Made by a program: the position numbers and the translations under genes
The notes under the pieces: generated by a model
The model's database searches: none
What the model was told of the DNA's origin: nothing
Seen by the model: the letters and a program-made list of their open reading frames with translations, nothing else
Assembly (NCBI RefSeq): GCF_017874735.1
Contig: NZ_JAGGLV010000020.1
Span: 1-64,000, forward strand
Length of the DNA stretch: 64,000 nt
Source: Paenibacillus silagei
Lineage (GTDB): Bacteria > Bacillota > Bacilli > Paenibacillales > Paenibacillaceae
Direction of reading: 5' to 3'
Part shown: positions 36,498 to 44,106 of the stretch, piece by piece
Position numbering within the stretch: position 1 is the first letter of the stretch
Layout: every line of letters starts with the position of its first letter

Positions 36498-37643
36498 ATG
36501 AGCGATGAAGACATCATGTGGCTGACTGTTGATGATCCGCTGGCGAAGTCTGTTGTGCAGGCAATTCGTACAGGCGATGTGCCGGGGTTGACTCAATTAC
36601 TTGCCGGAAACCCGGGGCTGGCTACAGCCCGAATTGCTGGGACTGAAGAGGGACGTGCGAGTAATGAAGGGACCGGCAGCGGGGAGACTGGCGAGGCTGG
36701 AACTAGTAGCGTGAGCCTTGGCAGTGCTGAGATTATTCGTGAAGATAATGGTAACGCTGAGACTGGCGGCGGGAAAACTAGCGAGGCTGGAACTAGTAGC
36801 GTGAGCCTTGGTATTGCTGATAGTGGAGACGCTGGGACAAACGGCGAGAATACTGGCGGCGGCAACGATTGCGGGGACGCTGGGACAAACGGCGATAACA
36901 CTGACGGCGGTACTAATCGCGGAGACGCTGAGGCAAACGGCCACAACTCTGGCGACGGTACTAATCACGGAGACGCTGGGGCAAACGGTGAGAACACTGG
37001 CGGCGGCACTGATCGCGGGATGTCCCGCACGCTGCTGCATATTGCTACCGACTGGCCGGGGCATTATCCCAACAATGCAGCGGTTGTTACCGCGCTGATT
37101 GAGGCAGGCGCGGAGGTAAATGCGCAGTTCAGCGGGCCGCACCGCGAGACGCCGCTGCACTGGGCGGCGAGCTGCGATGATGTCGAGGTGCTAGATCTCC
37201 TGCTCGATGCCGGGGCCGACATCGAGGCCCCGGGCGCCGTCATCGCAGGCGGGACCCCGCTAGACGATGCGGTGGCATTCGCACAGTGGCGTGCGGCGCA
37301 CCGGCTGGTAGAGCGCGGCGCGCAGCCTGCGCTATGGCACGCGGCGGCGCTCGGTCTGCTTGATGCGGTAGAGGCACACTTCGCCGGACATCCGCTCCCG
37401 CGCCGCTACCCTTGGGGCGCAAGCTCTGCTTCAGCAGCACCAGACGAGGTAACCGTTGCCTTCTGGTGTGCCTGCCACGGCGGACAGCGCGCCGCTGCCG
37501 AATACCTGCTCGCCCGGGGAGCCGAACTAAACTGGCGCTCAGCATGGGATGGCCTCACTCCCCTGGACGCCGCGATGCGCAGCCATGCCACGGAACTGGC
37601 CGCATGGCTGGAGGGCCTGGGCGCTAAGTCTGCACAACAGTAA
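36498..37643 (+). CDS. Ankyrin-repeat protein with internal low-complexity repeat insert
   Basis: A 381-residue cytosolic protein. An N-terminal helical pair (AKSVVQAIRTGDVPGLTQLLAGNPGLATARI) is followed by about 135 residues rich in Gly, Asn, Asp, Thr and Ala. Normal ankyrin repeats then run to the end (TLLHIATDWPG, TPLHWAASCDDVEVLDLLLDAGADIEAP and others). In the family as I know it, ATARI and the TLLHIATDWPG segment are nearly adjacent, so the insert looks like a repeat expansion; its last part is four 48-bp units. The start at 36498 has GGAGGGAG 7 bases upstream. The role is unknown; ankyrins bind proteins. Confidence 0.82.
   Translation: MSDEDIMWLTVDDPLAKSVVQAIRTGDVPGLTQLLAGNPGLATARIAGTEEGRASNEGTGSGETGEAGTSSVSLGSAEIIREDNGNAETGGGKTSEAGTSSVSLGIADSGDAGTNGENTGGGNDCGDAGTNGDNTDGGTNRGDAEANGHNSGDGTNHGDAGANGENTGGGTDRGMSRTLLHIATDWPGHYPNNAAVVTALIEAGAEVNAQFSGPHRETPLHWAASCDDVEVLDLLLDAGADIEAPGAVIAGGTPLDDAVAFAQWRAAHRLVERGAQPALWHAAALGLLDAVEAHFAGHPLPRRYPWGASSASAAPDEVTVAFWCACHGGQRAAAEYLLARGAELNWRSAWDGLTPLDAAMRSHATELAAWLEGLGAKSAQQ
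36828..37019 (+). repeat. Four in-frame 48-bp tandem repeats inside the ankyrin gene
   Basis: Units start with GACGCT at 36828, 36876, 36924 and 36972, exactly 48 bases apart. Each encodes 16 residues of the type DAGxNGxNTGGGTxxG. The period is a multiple of three, so copy number can change without breaking the frame. Upstream, two copies of a segment encoding EAGTSSVSLG (around 36695 and 36783) show a second, older duplication. Confidence 0.85.
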
Positions 37644-37692
37644 GTTGCACTGGACGGAATCAGGTGCAGTTATGCTCCTCATTTGCTCGCCT

Positions 37693-37958
37693 ACGTTTGA
37701 ACACAATGTCCGCTGTTTTCCACATACATTCAGGCCATATACCTGCGTACCAGCACAATGTATGCTGTTTTTCACATACATTCAGGCCATATGCCTGCGT
37801 ACCAGCACAATGTATGCTGTTTTCCACATACATTCAGGCCATATGCCTGCGTACCAGCACAATGTATGCTGTTTTCCACATACATTCGGGCCATCACCTA
37901 CGTTTGAGCACAATGTATGCTGTTTTCCACATACATTCGGGCCATATGCCTGGTGCTC
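37693..37958. repeat. Five-copy 52-bp tandem hairpin repeat
   Basis: CACAATGT-type anchors lie at 37702, 37754, 37806, 37858 and 37909, a period of 52, 52, 52 and 51 bases. Each unit contains ATGTATG and CATACAT arms around a 10-base loop (CTGTTTTCCA); most also contain CAGGC/GCCTG around CATAT. The third and fourth units are almost identical, while the first and last have diverged. It is not a CRISPR because there are no unique spacers. Confidence 0.88.
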
Positions 37959-38050
37959 AATCCGCCAACTATTTTTGAAATCAAGTGTACTTATGCACCT
38001 CATGCCCGCCAACAGCCCGCTTCCCGCAACATCAGGAGCGCCATAACCAA

Positions 38051-38079
38051 ACAGGACCGGCCCAAGGCCGGTCCTGTCA
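38051..38079 (-). terminator. Terminator of the SLH serine hydrolase gene
   Basis: ACAGGACCGGCC and GGCCGGTCCTGT form a perfect 12-bp stem with a 3-base loop. On the minus strand it is followed by TTTGGTT, a modest U tract. It lies about 50 bases after the stop codon. Confidence 0.75.
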
Positions 38080-38127
38080 CTCATTATCAAGGTAGCTGCC
38101 CGCTGGGACAGTCCCCCCAAATATCCC

Positions 38128-40245
38128 TTACTTCCCGCCGTCCCCAGCCTGCGCCGACAGCTGGCTCACGATCTGGTTGATCGGGTTCGTGAACAGCGCA
38201 TACAGGATGGCGGCGTTCTCCTTCTTACTCAGCGCTGCTTTGGACTTGTAATCCATAGCGCCCTTGGCATCCGGCTTGAAGTCCGGTCCGTACAGGCCCA
38301 GGGCCACGGCCATCTTCACGGCCGGAACGGCCCATTTGTCCGTAGTGCCGGACAGCTTCACCTTCTCGAACAGCTTATCCGGGTATTGCTTATTGTATGC
38401 TCTCCATACCATAACCGCGGCCTCCTGGCGGGAGATGACCCGGTCCGGCTGGAACTCTCCGCTGGCCGTTCCTTCAATCATTCCAATCTCAACAGCCTGC
38501 TGGATGTAAGCGGCATCGGGATGGCCCTGCAGATCCGGGAAGGCCTGCTTCCCAGTAGTGCTGCCCTTAAGCCCGCTGCTCTCCATCATCAGCCGCACAT
38601 ACTGGGCGCGCGTAACGCCTGCCTCAGGCTGGAAGCTCAGCGTGGCATCATTCGTCAGATACCCCAGCGACTGGAGCATCTGCACCGGAGTGGCATAAGG
38701 ATGGCTCGCGGGAACGTCGGCATAACCAACGCCATCCGGCCCCTTTTGCCCGTAGCTGAACGGATTGAGGTAAGGCTCCTTCAGATAAGCGCTTCCTCCG
38801 TCATCCTTCATGGTGAAGCCTGTAAATTTGCCGGTCAGCTCATCCGTGAACAGATTATCATCTACCTGAATCAGCTTGCGGGAACCCAGCAAAGCGTCAT
38901 TAATCATTAGCGCACCATTCTGCACGGAGACTGTAGACACCAGACTCTTCATACGAAGATCCGCATAGTAGCCGGTGAATGCCTTCAGCGCTTCAGCGCT
39001 CATCGGCTTGTAGGCATCCAGCTTCACTGGTGCGGCATATTGCGGGAAGAACGTCTGGATAAAGGCCGGATAGAACAGCTCCCGCAGTGCACTTTGCTGA
39101 TTATAGCCAATGAACACCCCGGTGTTCTGCTCGGGAATAAGGAACATATACGAACTGAAGCCGATTAAATCACCGGCCTTGGTGATAATCTTGGAGCTGC
39201 TGCCAGCTCCGGGAAGCTGGAACGGCGCTTCAAAGCCGTAGGTAGTGTTCGGCAGCAAAGGATGAATTGTGGAGCGGTATTCCTCCATAGACTTTACAGT
39301 GTCTTCCTTAAGAATACGGTTATTGTCAACGGCTCCCCCGTTCAGAAAAGCCGTCATGAACTTGGCAACATCATCGCCAGTAGACAGCATGCCGCCATGC
39401 GGCATCACGGTTGGCGTCACATTATACAGATCGACCTCTTTGCCCGTAGCGTCATAGGCTGTAGCAAGATTGTCCTTCAGCTTGCCTTCCAGCAGGAAGC
39501 CGCTTGAATCCATCTTCAGCGGGGCGAAGACATGCTTCTCCATATACTGCTCATAAGGCATCCCGCTGGCTTTTTCCACCACCAGACCGAGCAGCAACGA
39601 AGCGAAGTTATCATACATGTAAGAGGTGCCCGGCTTACGCACCACAGGCGGCATATGCTTCACCACGTAATCCTCAATCGACACCTTGGTGGTGAAATCC
39701 TGGTTGATATCCTCCGGCAGCGGGTCCTGGATACGGAAACCGGTGGTGTGAGTCAGCAGATCCCCCACAGTTACCGGAACCCCGAAGGGGTTGTCGAAGG
39801 CCATCGAACCGGTATAAGTCTGGAAATCCGCTTTCAAATCGAGCTTCCCCTGCTCCACGAGCTGCATGGCAGCAGTGGCGGTGAAGGTTTTGGAGACGGA
39901 GGCCAGGCGGAAGACTGTTTTGTCTGGGTCTACCTTACTTTTGGCAGCCTTATCCGCGAATCCGAAGCCTTCTTCGATAACCGTCTTGCCATCCTTCACC
40001 ACCACAACAACCGCACCGGATAGCTGCGCTTTCACCGCATCCGAACTGAAGAATTGCTTGAGGAAGGCCGCAGCATTCTCTGTTGTCAGCGGCTTGGCTG
40101 CTGCAGTGGCTGCTGCTGGAGCGGTAGAAGCAGGGGGAACGGCGGTGGCCTGAACAGCCGGAGCCGTAAGTGTCAGAACCAGTGCAGCCGAAAGCACGGT
40201 CCTCGTCCAAAAGGCAGAGCGGCGGCGCAATATTGACAATTTCAT
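38128..40245 (-). CDS. Cell-wall-anchored serine hydrolase with SLH repeats
   Basis: A 705-residue exported protein. The signal peptide ends near AVQA, followed by an Ala/Thr/Pro-rich linker. A beta-lactamase-type serine hydrolase domain has the nucleophile motif S116-V-S-K119 and a Tyr-Asp-Asn motif in SYMYDNFASL. The last 190 residues hold three SLH modules (GYADVPASHPYATPVQ, FPDLQGHPDAAYIQ and a degenerate third), which bind pyruvylated wall polymers. It is therefore a surface-displayed esterase or D-peptidase. It is monocistronic, with a terminator downstream. Unlike the serine hydrolase at 3401 it is wall-anchored. Confidence 0.87.
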   Translation of the reverse strand: MKLSILRRRSAFWTRTVLSAALVLTLTAPAVQATAVPPASTAPAAATAAAKPLTTENAAAFLKQFFSSDAVKAQLSGAVVVVVKDGKTVIEEGFGFADKAAKSKVDPDKTVFRLASVSKTFTATAAMQLVEQGKLDLKADFQTYTGSMAFDNPFGVPVTVGDLLTHTTGFRIQDPLPEDINQDFTTKVSIEDYVVKHMPPVVRKPGTSYMYDNFASLLLGLVVEKASGMPYEQYMEKHVFAPLKMDSSGFLLEGKLKDNLATAYDATGKEVDLYNVTPTVMPHGGMLSTGDDVAKFMTAFLNGGAVDNNRILKEDTVKSMEEYRSTIHPLLPNTTYGFEAPFQLPGAGSSSKIITKAGDLIGFSSYMFLIPEQNTGVFIGYNQQSALRELFYPAFIQTFFPQYAAPVKLDAYKPMSAEALKAFTGYYADLRMKSLVSTVSVQNGALMINDALLGSRKLIQVDDNLFTDELTGKFTGFTMKDDGGSAYLKEPYLNPFSYGQKGPDGVGYADVPASHPYATPVQMLQSLGYLTNDATLSFQPEAGVTRAQYVRLMMESSGLKGSTTGKQAFPDLQGHPDAAYIQQAVEIGMIEGTASGEFQPDRVISRQEAAVMVWRAYNKQYPDKLFEKVKLSGTTDKWAVPAVKMAVALGLYGPDFKPDAKGAMDYKSKAALSKKENAAILYALFTNPINQIVSQLSAQAGDGGK

Positions 40246-40310
40246 TCACTTCACTCCATTCCATAGATTAATAGGCATAGTAGTTAATACGCCTTAACCT
40301 GGAGAATGGT

Positions 40311-41702
40311 TCATTTAAATCGCAGCACCTCTTCCATCTTCTTCAGCTTTCTGTAGATTACCGACCGATCAACGTTCAGGCGCTTGGCCGCCTCCGTCCC
40401 GTTCCCGGCACAATCCTGCAGCACTTTTTTGATATAATGGCCCTCCGCTACAGCAGTGAAATCCTTCAGACTTGCGAGCTGATGCTTATTCTTCTCAATG
40501 AAGTGGTCGAGGGAGAACCAGTCGCCAATCTGCTCCTCTTCCTGTATGCTCTGGCCCACATGCTCGGTCACCACCAGCCGCTCGATGTAATTCCTTAATT
40601 CTCTAACATTCCCATGCCAGGGCTGGTTCAGCATCTTATCGAATTCTTCGGCACTCAGCACATATTTCTTGCCGTACATCTCATTGAAGCTGGTGATGAA
40701 GCTGGAGATTAACCCTACCAGGTCCAGCTTCCGGTTGCGCAGCGGCGGAATATGAATCGGAATCACATTAATCCGGTAATACAGATCCTCGCGGAACAGC
40801 CCCTTTTTGACCAGACTCCACAAATCACGATTCGTCGCAGAGATTACCCGGCAATTGACCGGGATATTCGTCAGGCCGCCCACCCGCCGCACTTCATTGT
40901 TCTCCAGCACCCGCAGCAGCTTGGCCTGCATCTCCAGCGGCAAATCGGCAATCTCATCGAGGAAAAGCACCCCGCCGTTCGCGATCTCAATCATGCCCGC
41001 CTTGACCTCGGTCTGCCCTTCTAGGACGCCCTTCTCGTATCCGAACAGTTCATATTCGAACAAGGACGGAGCAATCGCGGCACAGTTAATGGCAATGAAC
41101 GGCCCCTTCCACTTCTCACTCTTCAGATGGATGTACTTGGCGATCACCTCTTTGCCCGTGCCGGATTCGCCGTAGATCAGCACCTTGCTGTCGTAAGAGG
41201 CGATCTGGTTGCAGACCTTGATAATCTGCTTCATCGCCAGACTCTCAGCCACGATGCCCTTCTTCTTCTCTGCCGCCATACCGCCTAGCTGCTTATGGAT
41301 CTGCTGGGCCACAGGCACATTCGCTTCATAATAGTTCTGCTCCTGGCTGAATTCATTGGAGGTAGTAACGACCAGCTGTACCTCCCCGTCCTTGTCCAGA
41401 ATGGGAATGGCCGACGAGAACACATGGAAGCCTCTGGAGGTATTGACGGTCCTGGAGACCTTCTGCTTGGTCGCAATCGCCTCCATTGTGATGGAATTGT
41501 TGTAATAACCCGCCTTCACCAGATCCTGGACGTTCGCCTTGAGCAGCTCCTCCAGATGGATGCCGATGGTTAGAGCAGTAAATTCATTGGAAATCAGGAT
41601 ATTCCCGTTCTGATCGGTAACAAATAACGTAGACGGATACTCTTCCACGAGTTCTTCGAAAGCGGGTTTACCTGCATTTTTATTTTTTTTGGTCACCTTC
41701 AT
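40311..41702 (-). CDS. PAS-AAA+-Fis regulator of the NtrC type lacking the GAFTGA motif
   Basis: A 463-residue enhancer-binding-type regulator. Residues 15-125 form a PAS domain. The AAA+ domain has Walker A GESGTGKE (178-185), Walker B GVLFLDEIADLP and the Arg-finger region FREDLYYRI, and the tail is a Fis-type helix-turn-helix (GNGTEAAKRLNVDRSVIYRKL). The sigma-54 contact loop, normally GAFTGA after ELFGYEKG, here reads GVLEGQ (225-230). This should abolish classical sigma-54 activation. It is encoded beside the CoA-transferase operon, which has a sigma-A-like promoter. The gene has only a weak ribosome binding site and is separated from the operon by a terminator. Confidence 0.88.
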   Translation of the reverse strand: MKVTKKNKNAGKPAFEELVEEYPSTLFVTDQNGNILISNEFTALTIGIHLEELLKANVQDLVKAGYYNNSITMEAIATKQKVSRTVNTSRGFHVFSSAIPILDKDGEVQLVVTTSNEFSQEQNYYEANVPVAQQIHKQLGGMAAEKKKGIVAESLAMKQIIKVCNQIASYDSKVLIYGESGTGKEVIAKYIHLKSEKWKGPFIAINCAAIAPSLFEYELFGYEKGVLEGQTEVKAGMIEIANGGVLFLDEIADLPLEMQAKLLRVLENNEVRRVGGLTNIPVNCRVISATNRDLWSLVKKGLFREDLYYRINVIPIHIPPLRNRKLDLVGLISSFITSFNEMYGKKYVLSAEEFDKMLNQPWHGNVRELRNYIERLVVTEHVGQSIQEEEQIGDWFSLDHFIEKNKHQLASLKDFTAVAEGHYIKKVLQDCAGNGTEAAKRLNVDRSVIYRKLKKMEEVLRFK

Positions 41703-41743
41703 CAGTCCTAACCCATGAGATTAACGCTTACATTCCACCTAGA

Positions 41744-41788
41744 CAAAAAGCCAAACCGCATCATTATATAAATGATACCATTTGGCTA
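41744..41788 (-). terminator. Terminator of the CoA-transferase operon
   Basis: On the minus strand AGCCAAA/TTTGGCT and an inner ATCATT/AATGAT stem are followed by TTTTT. It lies 20 bases after the stop of the FabK-like gene and before the regulator gene. Confidence 0.85.
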
Positions 41789-41807
41789 ATGGTTAGCAAA
41801 ACCTTAA

Positions 41808-42761
41808 TTAGGCATGTGCTACAGCTTCAAAGGTTACTTTGCCCATCTTGTCCATGACTTCCTGCGCCTCAGCGAACATGGTGGTAATCATCTCTTCCAC
41901 GGTGGTAATTTTGTTAACCATCCCGCAGATCTGTCCGGCCATCACGGACCCGGTATCGGTATCCCCTTCAAACACAGCTCTGCGCAGCGAGCCCAGGCTT
42001 AAGCTCTCCAGCTCCTCACGCGATGCCTTCTCATTCTCCATTCTGAGGAATTCGGCAATCATGCTGTTCTTGATGCTTCTTACCGGACCGCCAAGGCTCC
42101 GGCCAGTTACGGTTGTGCTGGTATCATCGGCGTTGATGACCGCCAGCTTGAAGTTCTCGTGTGTCGGGCATTCCACAGTCGCGAGGAACCGGGTTCCCAC
42201 CTGAACACCCTGTGCTCCGAGGGCAAAAGCAGCGGCAATCCCGCGTCCATCGGCAATTCCGCCGGCCCCGATTACCGGAATCGATACCGCGCTGGCGACT
42301 TGCGGCAGCAAGGCCATCGTCGTAGTTTCACCTACATGTCCGCCTGCTTCAGTACCTTCAGCAACAATGGCGTCAACTCCGAGTGCTTCCATCTTCTTGG
42401 CGATTTTGACGGAAGGGACGACCGGAATCACGATAATGCCATGTTCCTTCAGAATGGGCATATATGGAGCAGGCGTGCCTGCACCTGTAGTTACGATCTT
42501 CACGCCTTCTTCAATAATAACCTGGATCAGCTCAGGGATATTGTTCATCATCAGCATCAGGTTGACGGCAAAAGGCTTGTCGGTGCTTGCTTTGGCCTTG
42601 CGGATCTCGTCACGGAGCCGGTCGGCGGTGAAGCCGCCGGAGCCGATAATGCCCAGCCCGCCTGCGTTGGACACAGCGCCTACCAGTGGAGACACAGCAA
42701 TCTGAGCCATACCGCCCTGGAAAATCGGATATTTAATTCCTAACAGTTGTGTAATCGACAT
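41808..42761 (-). CDS. FabK-like / nitronate monooxygenase-family flavoenzyme
   Basis: A 317-residue FMN-dependent TIM-barrel enzyme. The phrases IKYPIFQGGMAQIA, SNAGGLGIIGSGG, VVPSVKIAKKMEALGVDAIVAEG and GTRFLATVECPTHENFK closely follow enoyl-ACP reductase II (FabK) as well as nitronate monooxygenases of the same fold. FabK reduces enoyl-ACP with NADH. Genes of this type also occur as acyl-CoA-related reductases, which would suit the CoA-transferase in the same operon. The start at 42761 has GGAGG 8 bases upstream. It is the last gene of the operon and is followed by a terminator. Confidence 0.83.
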   Translation of the reverse strand: MSITQLLGIKYPIFQGGMAQIAVSPLVGAVSNAGGLGIIGSGGFTADRLRDEIRKAKASTDKPFAVNLMLMMNNIPELIQVIIEEGVKIVTTGAGTPAPYMPILKEHGIIVIPVVPSVKIAKKMEALGVDAIVAEGTEAGGHVGETTTMALLPQVASAVSIPVIGAGGIADGRGIAAAFALGAQGVQVGTRFLATVECPTHENFKLAVINADDTSTTVTGRSLGGPVRSIKNSMIAEFLRMENEKASREELESLSLGSLRRAVFEGDTDTGSVMAGQICGMVNKITTVEEMITTMFAEAQEVMDKMGKVTFEAVAHA

Positions 42762-42815
42762 TATAATGACCTCCATATATTAATTAATGATGTTTATTTG
42801 AACTTCCGGACTTTC

Positions 42816-44051
42816 TTAAGCCGCCTTAGCCACTTCCGGCTCGGGCTTCTGCTTCTCCATAGCTTTGTAGACGAAGGTTAAGGCGAAGCCGACCAGGGAG
42901 ATGACCAGCGCGATGTAAAAGGCATTCGTGAAGTTGCCGTCATTGGCTGCCGCTACACTGCCGGCAATTCTCGGTCCGAAGAATGCGGCTCCCGAGTAGC
43001 CGATGAAGGTGACCCCGTAGTTCACACCGTAATATTTCATTCCGAATTTCTCACCGACAATGGACGGGAAGATGCCCATTGTTCCGCCGAAGCATAAGCC
43101 GATCCCGGCAATCGCGACAGCGAATCCGGCCACGGAAGTCGTTAGAGCAATGGTGAGCATCATAGCCGAAATGACGAGATAAATCATCAGCAGGCAGTTC
43201 ACCCGGCCGATTCTATCGGACACTGCGCCCCAGAACACCCGGCCCAGGCAGTTGCTCAGTGAGTACAGGCTGACGTAGAGCGCTGCGGCGGCTGCGGTTA
43301 AGCCGAACATTTTTTGACCGATTACCGATGCATTCGCGGTTACCATCATACCAGACAGGGCACCGATCAGGAACAGGCAGGCAATCACATAGAATAGCGG
43401 CTTCTTGATCATCTCGTTCCATGGTACATTCACTCCCGCCTTGGCGGCTCCGGTTACCGGAGGGGTCCAGCCTTCAGGAGCATAACCGGCCGGGGCAGGT
43501 TTGACGAGCAAGCCAAGCCCTAGAATAATCACCAGGAAAGCAACACCGAGTGTAATTAAGGCAGACTGTACACCACTGCTGGTGATCAGCGCATTAGCGA
43601 TAGGAGCGATAGCGATGGTGCCGCCGCCATATCCGGCTGTAACGATCCCCGCTGCCAGACCTCTTTTATCCGGAAAGAGCTTCACGCTGTTGCCAATGGT
43701 CGAGGAATACACGATTCCCTGGCCAATCCCGGTAATGACGCCATAAGTGATATACAGCATCCAAGGTGCAGTAGCCAGGCCCGAGAGAATGAATCCAATC
43801 CCGAACATCGCACCGCCGATAAAGACTGCCTTCTTGGCCCCCCCTTTATCCACCAGCTTACCGCCTAGGATCATCGGAATCGGGGAAATCGCTGCATTAA
43901 TGGTAAAAGCAATCATAATATCCGGCATGCTCACGCTGAAAACCTTCGTTAATGGCAGTGCGAAAATACTGAAAGCATAAATGGCGCCTACACAGATATT
44001 AATGATCGTTGATGCAATCAAGATCCTCCAGCGGTTCAACTGTACGTTCAT
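42816..44051 (-). CDS. OFA-family MFS transporter (oxalate/formate antiporter-like)
   Basis: A 411-residue transporter with twelve predicted membrane spans. The N-terminal RWRILIASTIINICVGAIYAFSIF and the YGVITGIGQGIVYSSTIGNSVKLFPDKRGLAAG loop (key residues G, G, FPDKRG) mark the OxlT/YhjX-like OFA group. Known members carry small monocarboxylates or dicarboxylates such as formate, oxalate, lactate or pyruvate. It lies between the CoA-transferase and FabK-like genes, which suggests uptake of an organic acid that is then activated to its CoA ester. Confidence 0.85.
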   Translation of the reverse strand: MNVQLNRWRILIASTIINICVGAIYAFSIFALPLTKVFSVSMPDIMIAFTINAAISPIPMILGGKLVDKGGAKKAVFIGGAMFGIGFILSGLATAPWMLYITYGVITGIGQGIVYSSTIGNSVKLFPDKRGLAAGIVTAGYGGGTIAIAPIANALITSSGVQSALITLGVAFLVIILGLGLLVKPAPAGYAPEGWTPPVTGAAKAGVNVPWNEMIKKPLFYVIACLFLIGALSGMMVTANASVIGQKMFGLTAAAAALYVSLYSLSNCLGRVFWGAVSDRIGRVNCLLMIYLVISAMMLTIALTTSVAGFAVAIAGIGLCFGGTMGIFPSIVGEKFGMKYYGVNYGVTFIGYSGAAFFGPRIAGSVAAANDGNFTNAFYIALVISLVGFALTFVYKAMEKQKPEPEVAKAA

Positions 44052-44106
44052 GGTATCATCCCTCTTTTAGTTGGTTTATAAGTTCAGCTTACGGTACTTA
44101 CATTAA

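Larger units (their letters stand above)
37644..38127. other. Intergenic region with tandem hairpin array
   Basis: No gene is supported. Several frames stay open through the array at 37693-37958, but its 52-base period rotates the frame, so the ORFs are by-products. The right end holds the terminator of the SLH serine hydrolase gene. Confidence 0.6.

Noticed and set aside
37693-37958. CRISPR array
   Set aside because: The units are contiguous 52-bp copies with internal dyads and no unique spacers, and no cas genes are near.
37549-38046. Coding ORFs through the tandem repeat (both strands)
   Set aside because: The 51-52-base period rotates the reading frame; no ribosome binding site or signal is present, and several frames are open at once only because the repeat lacks stops.
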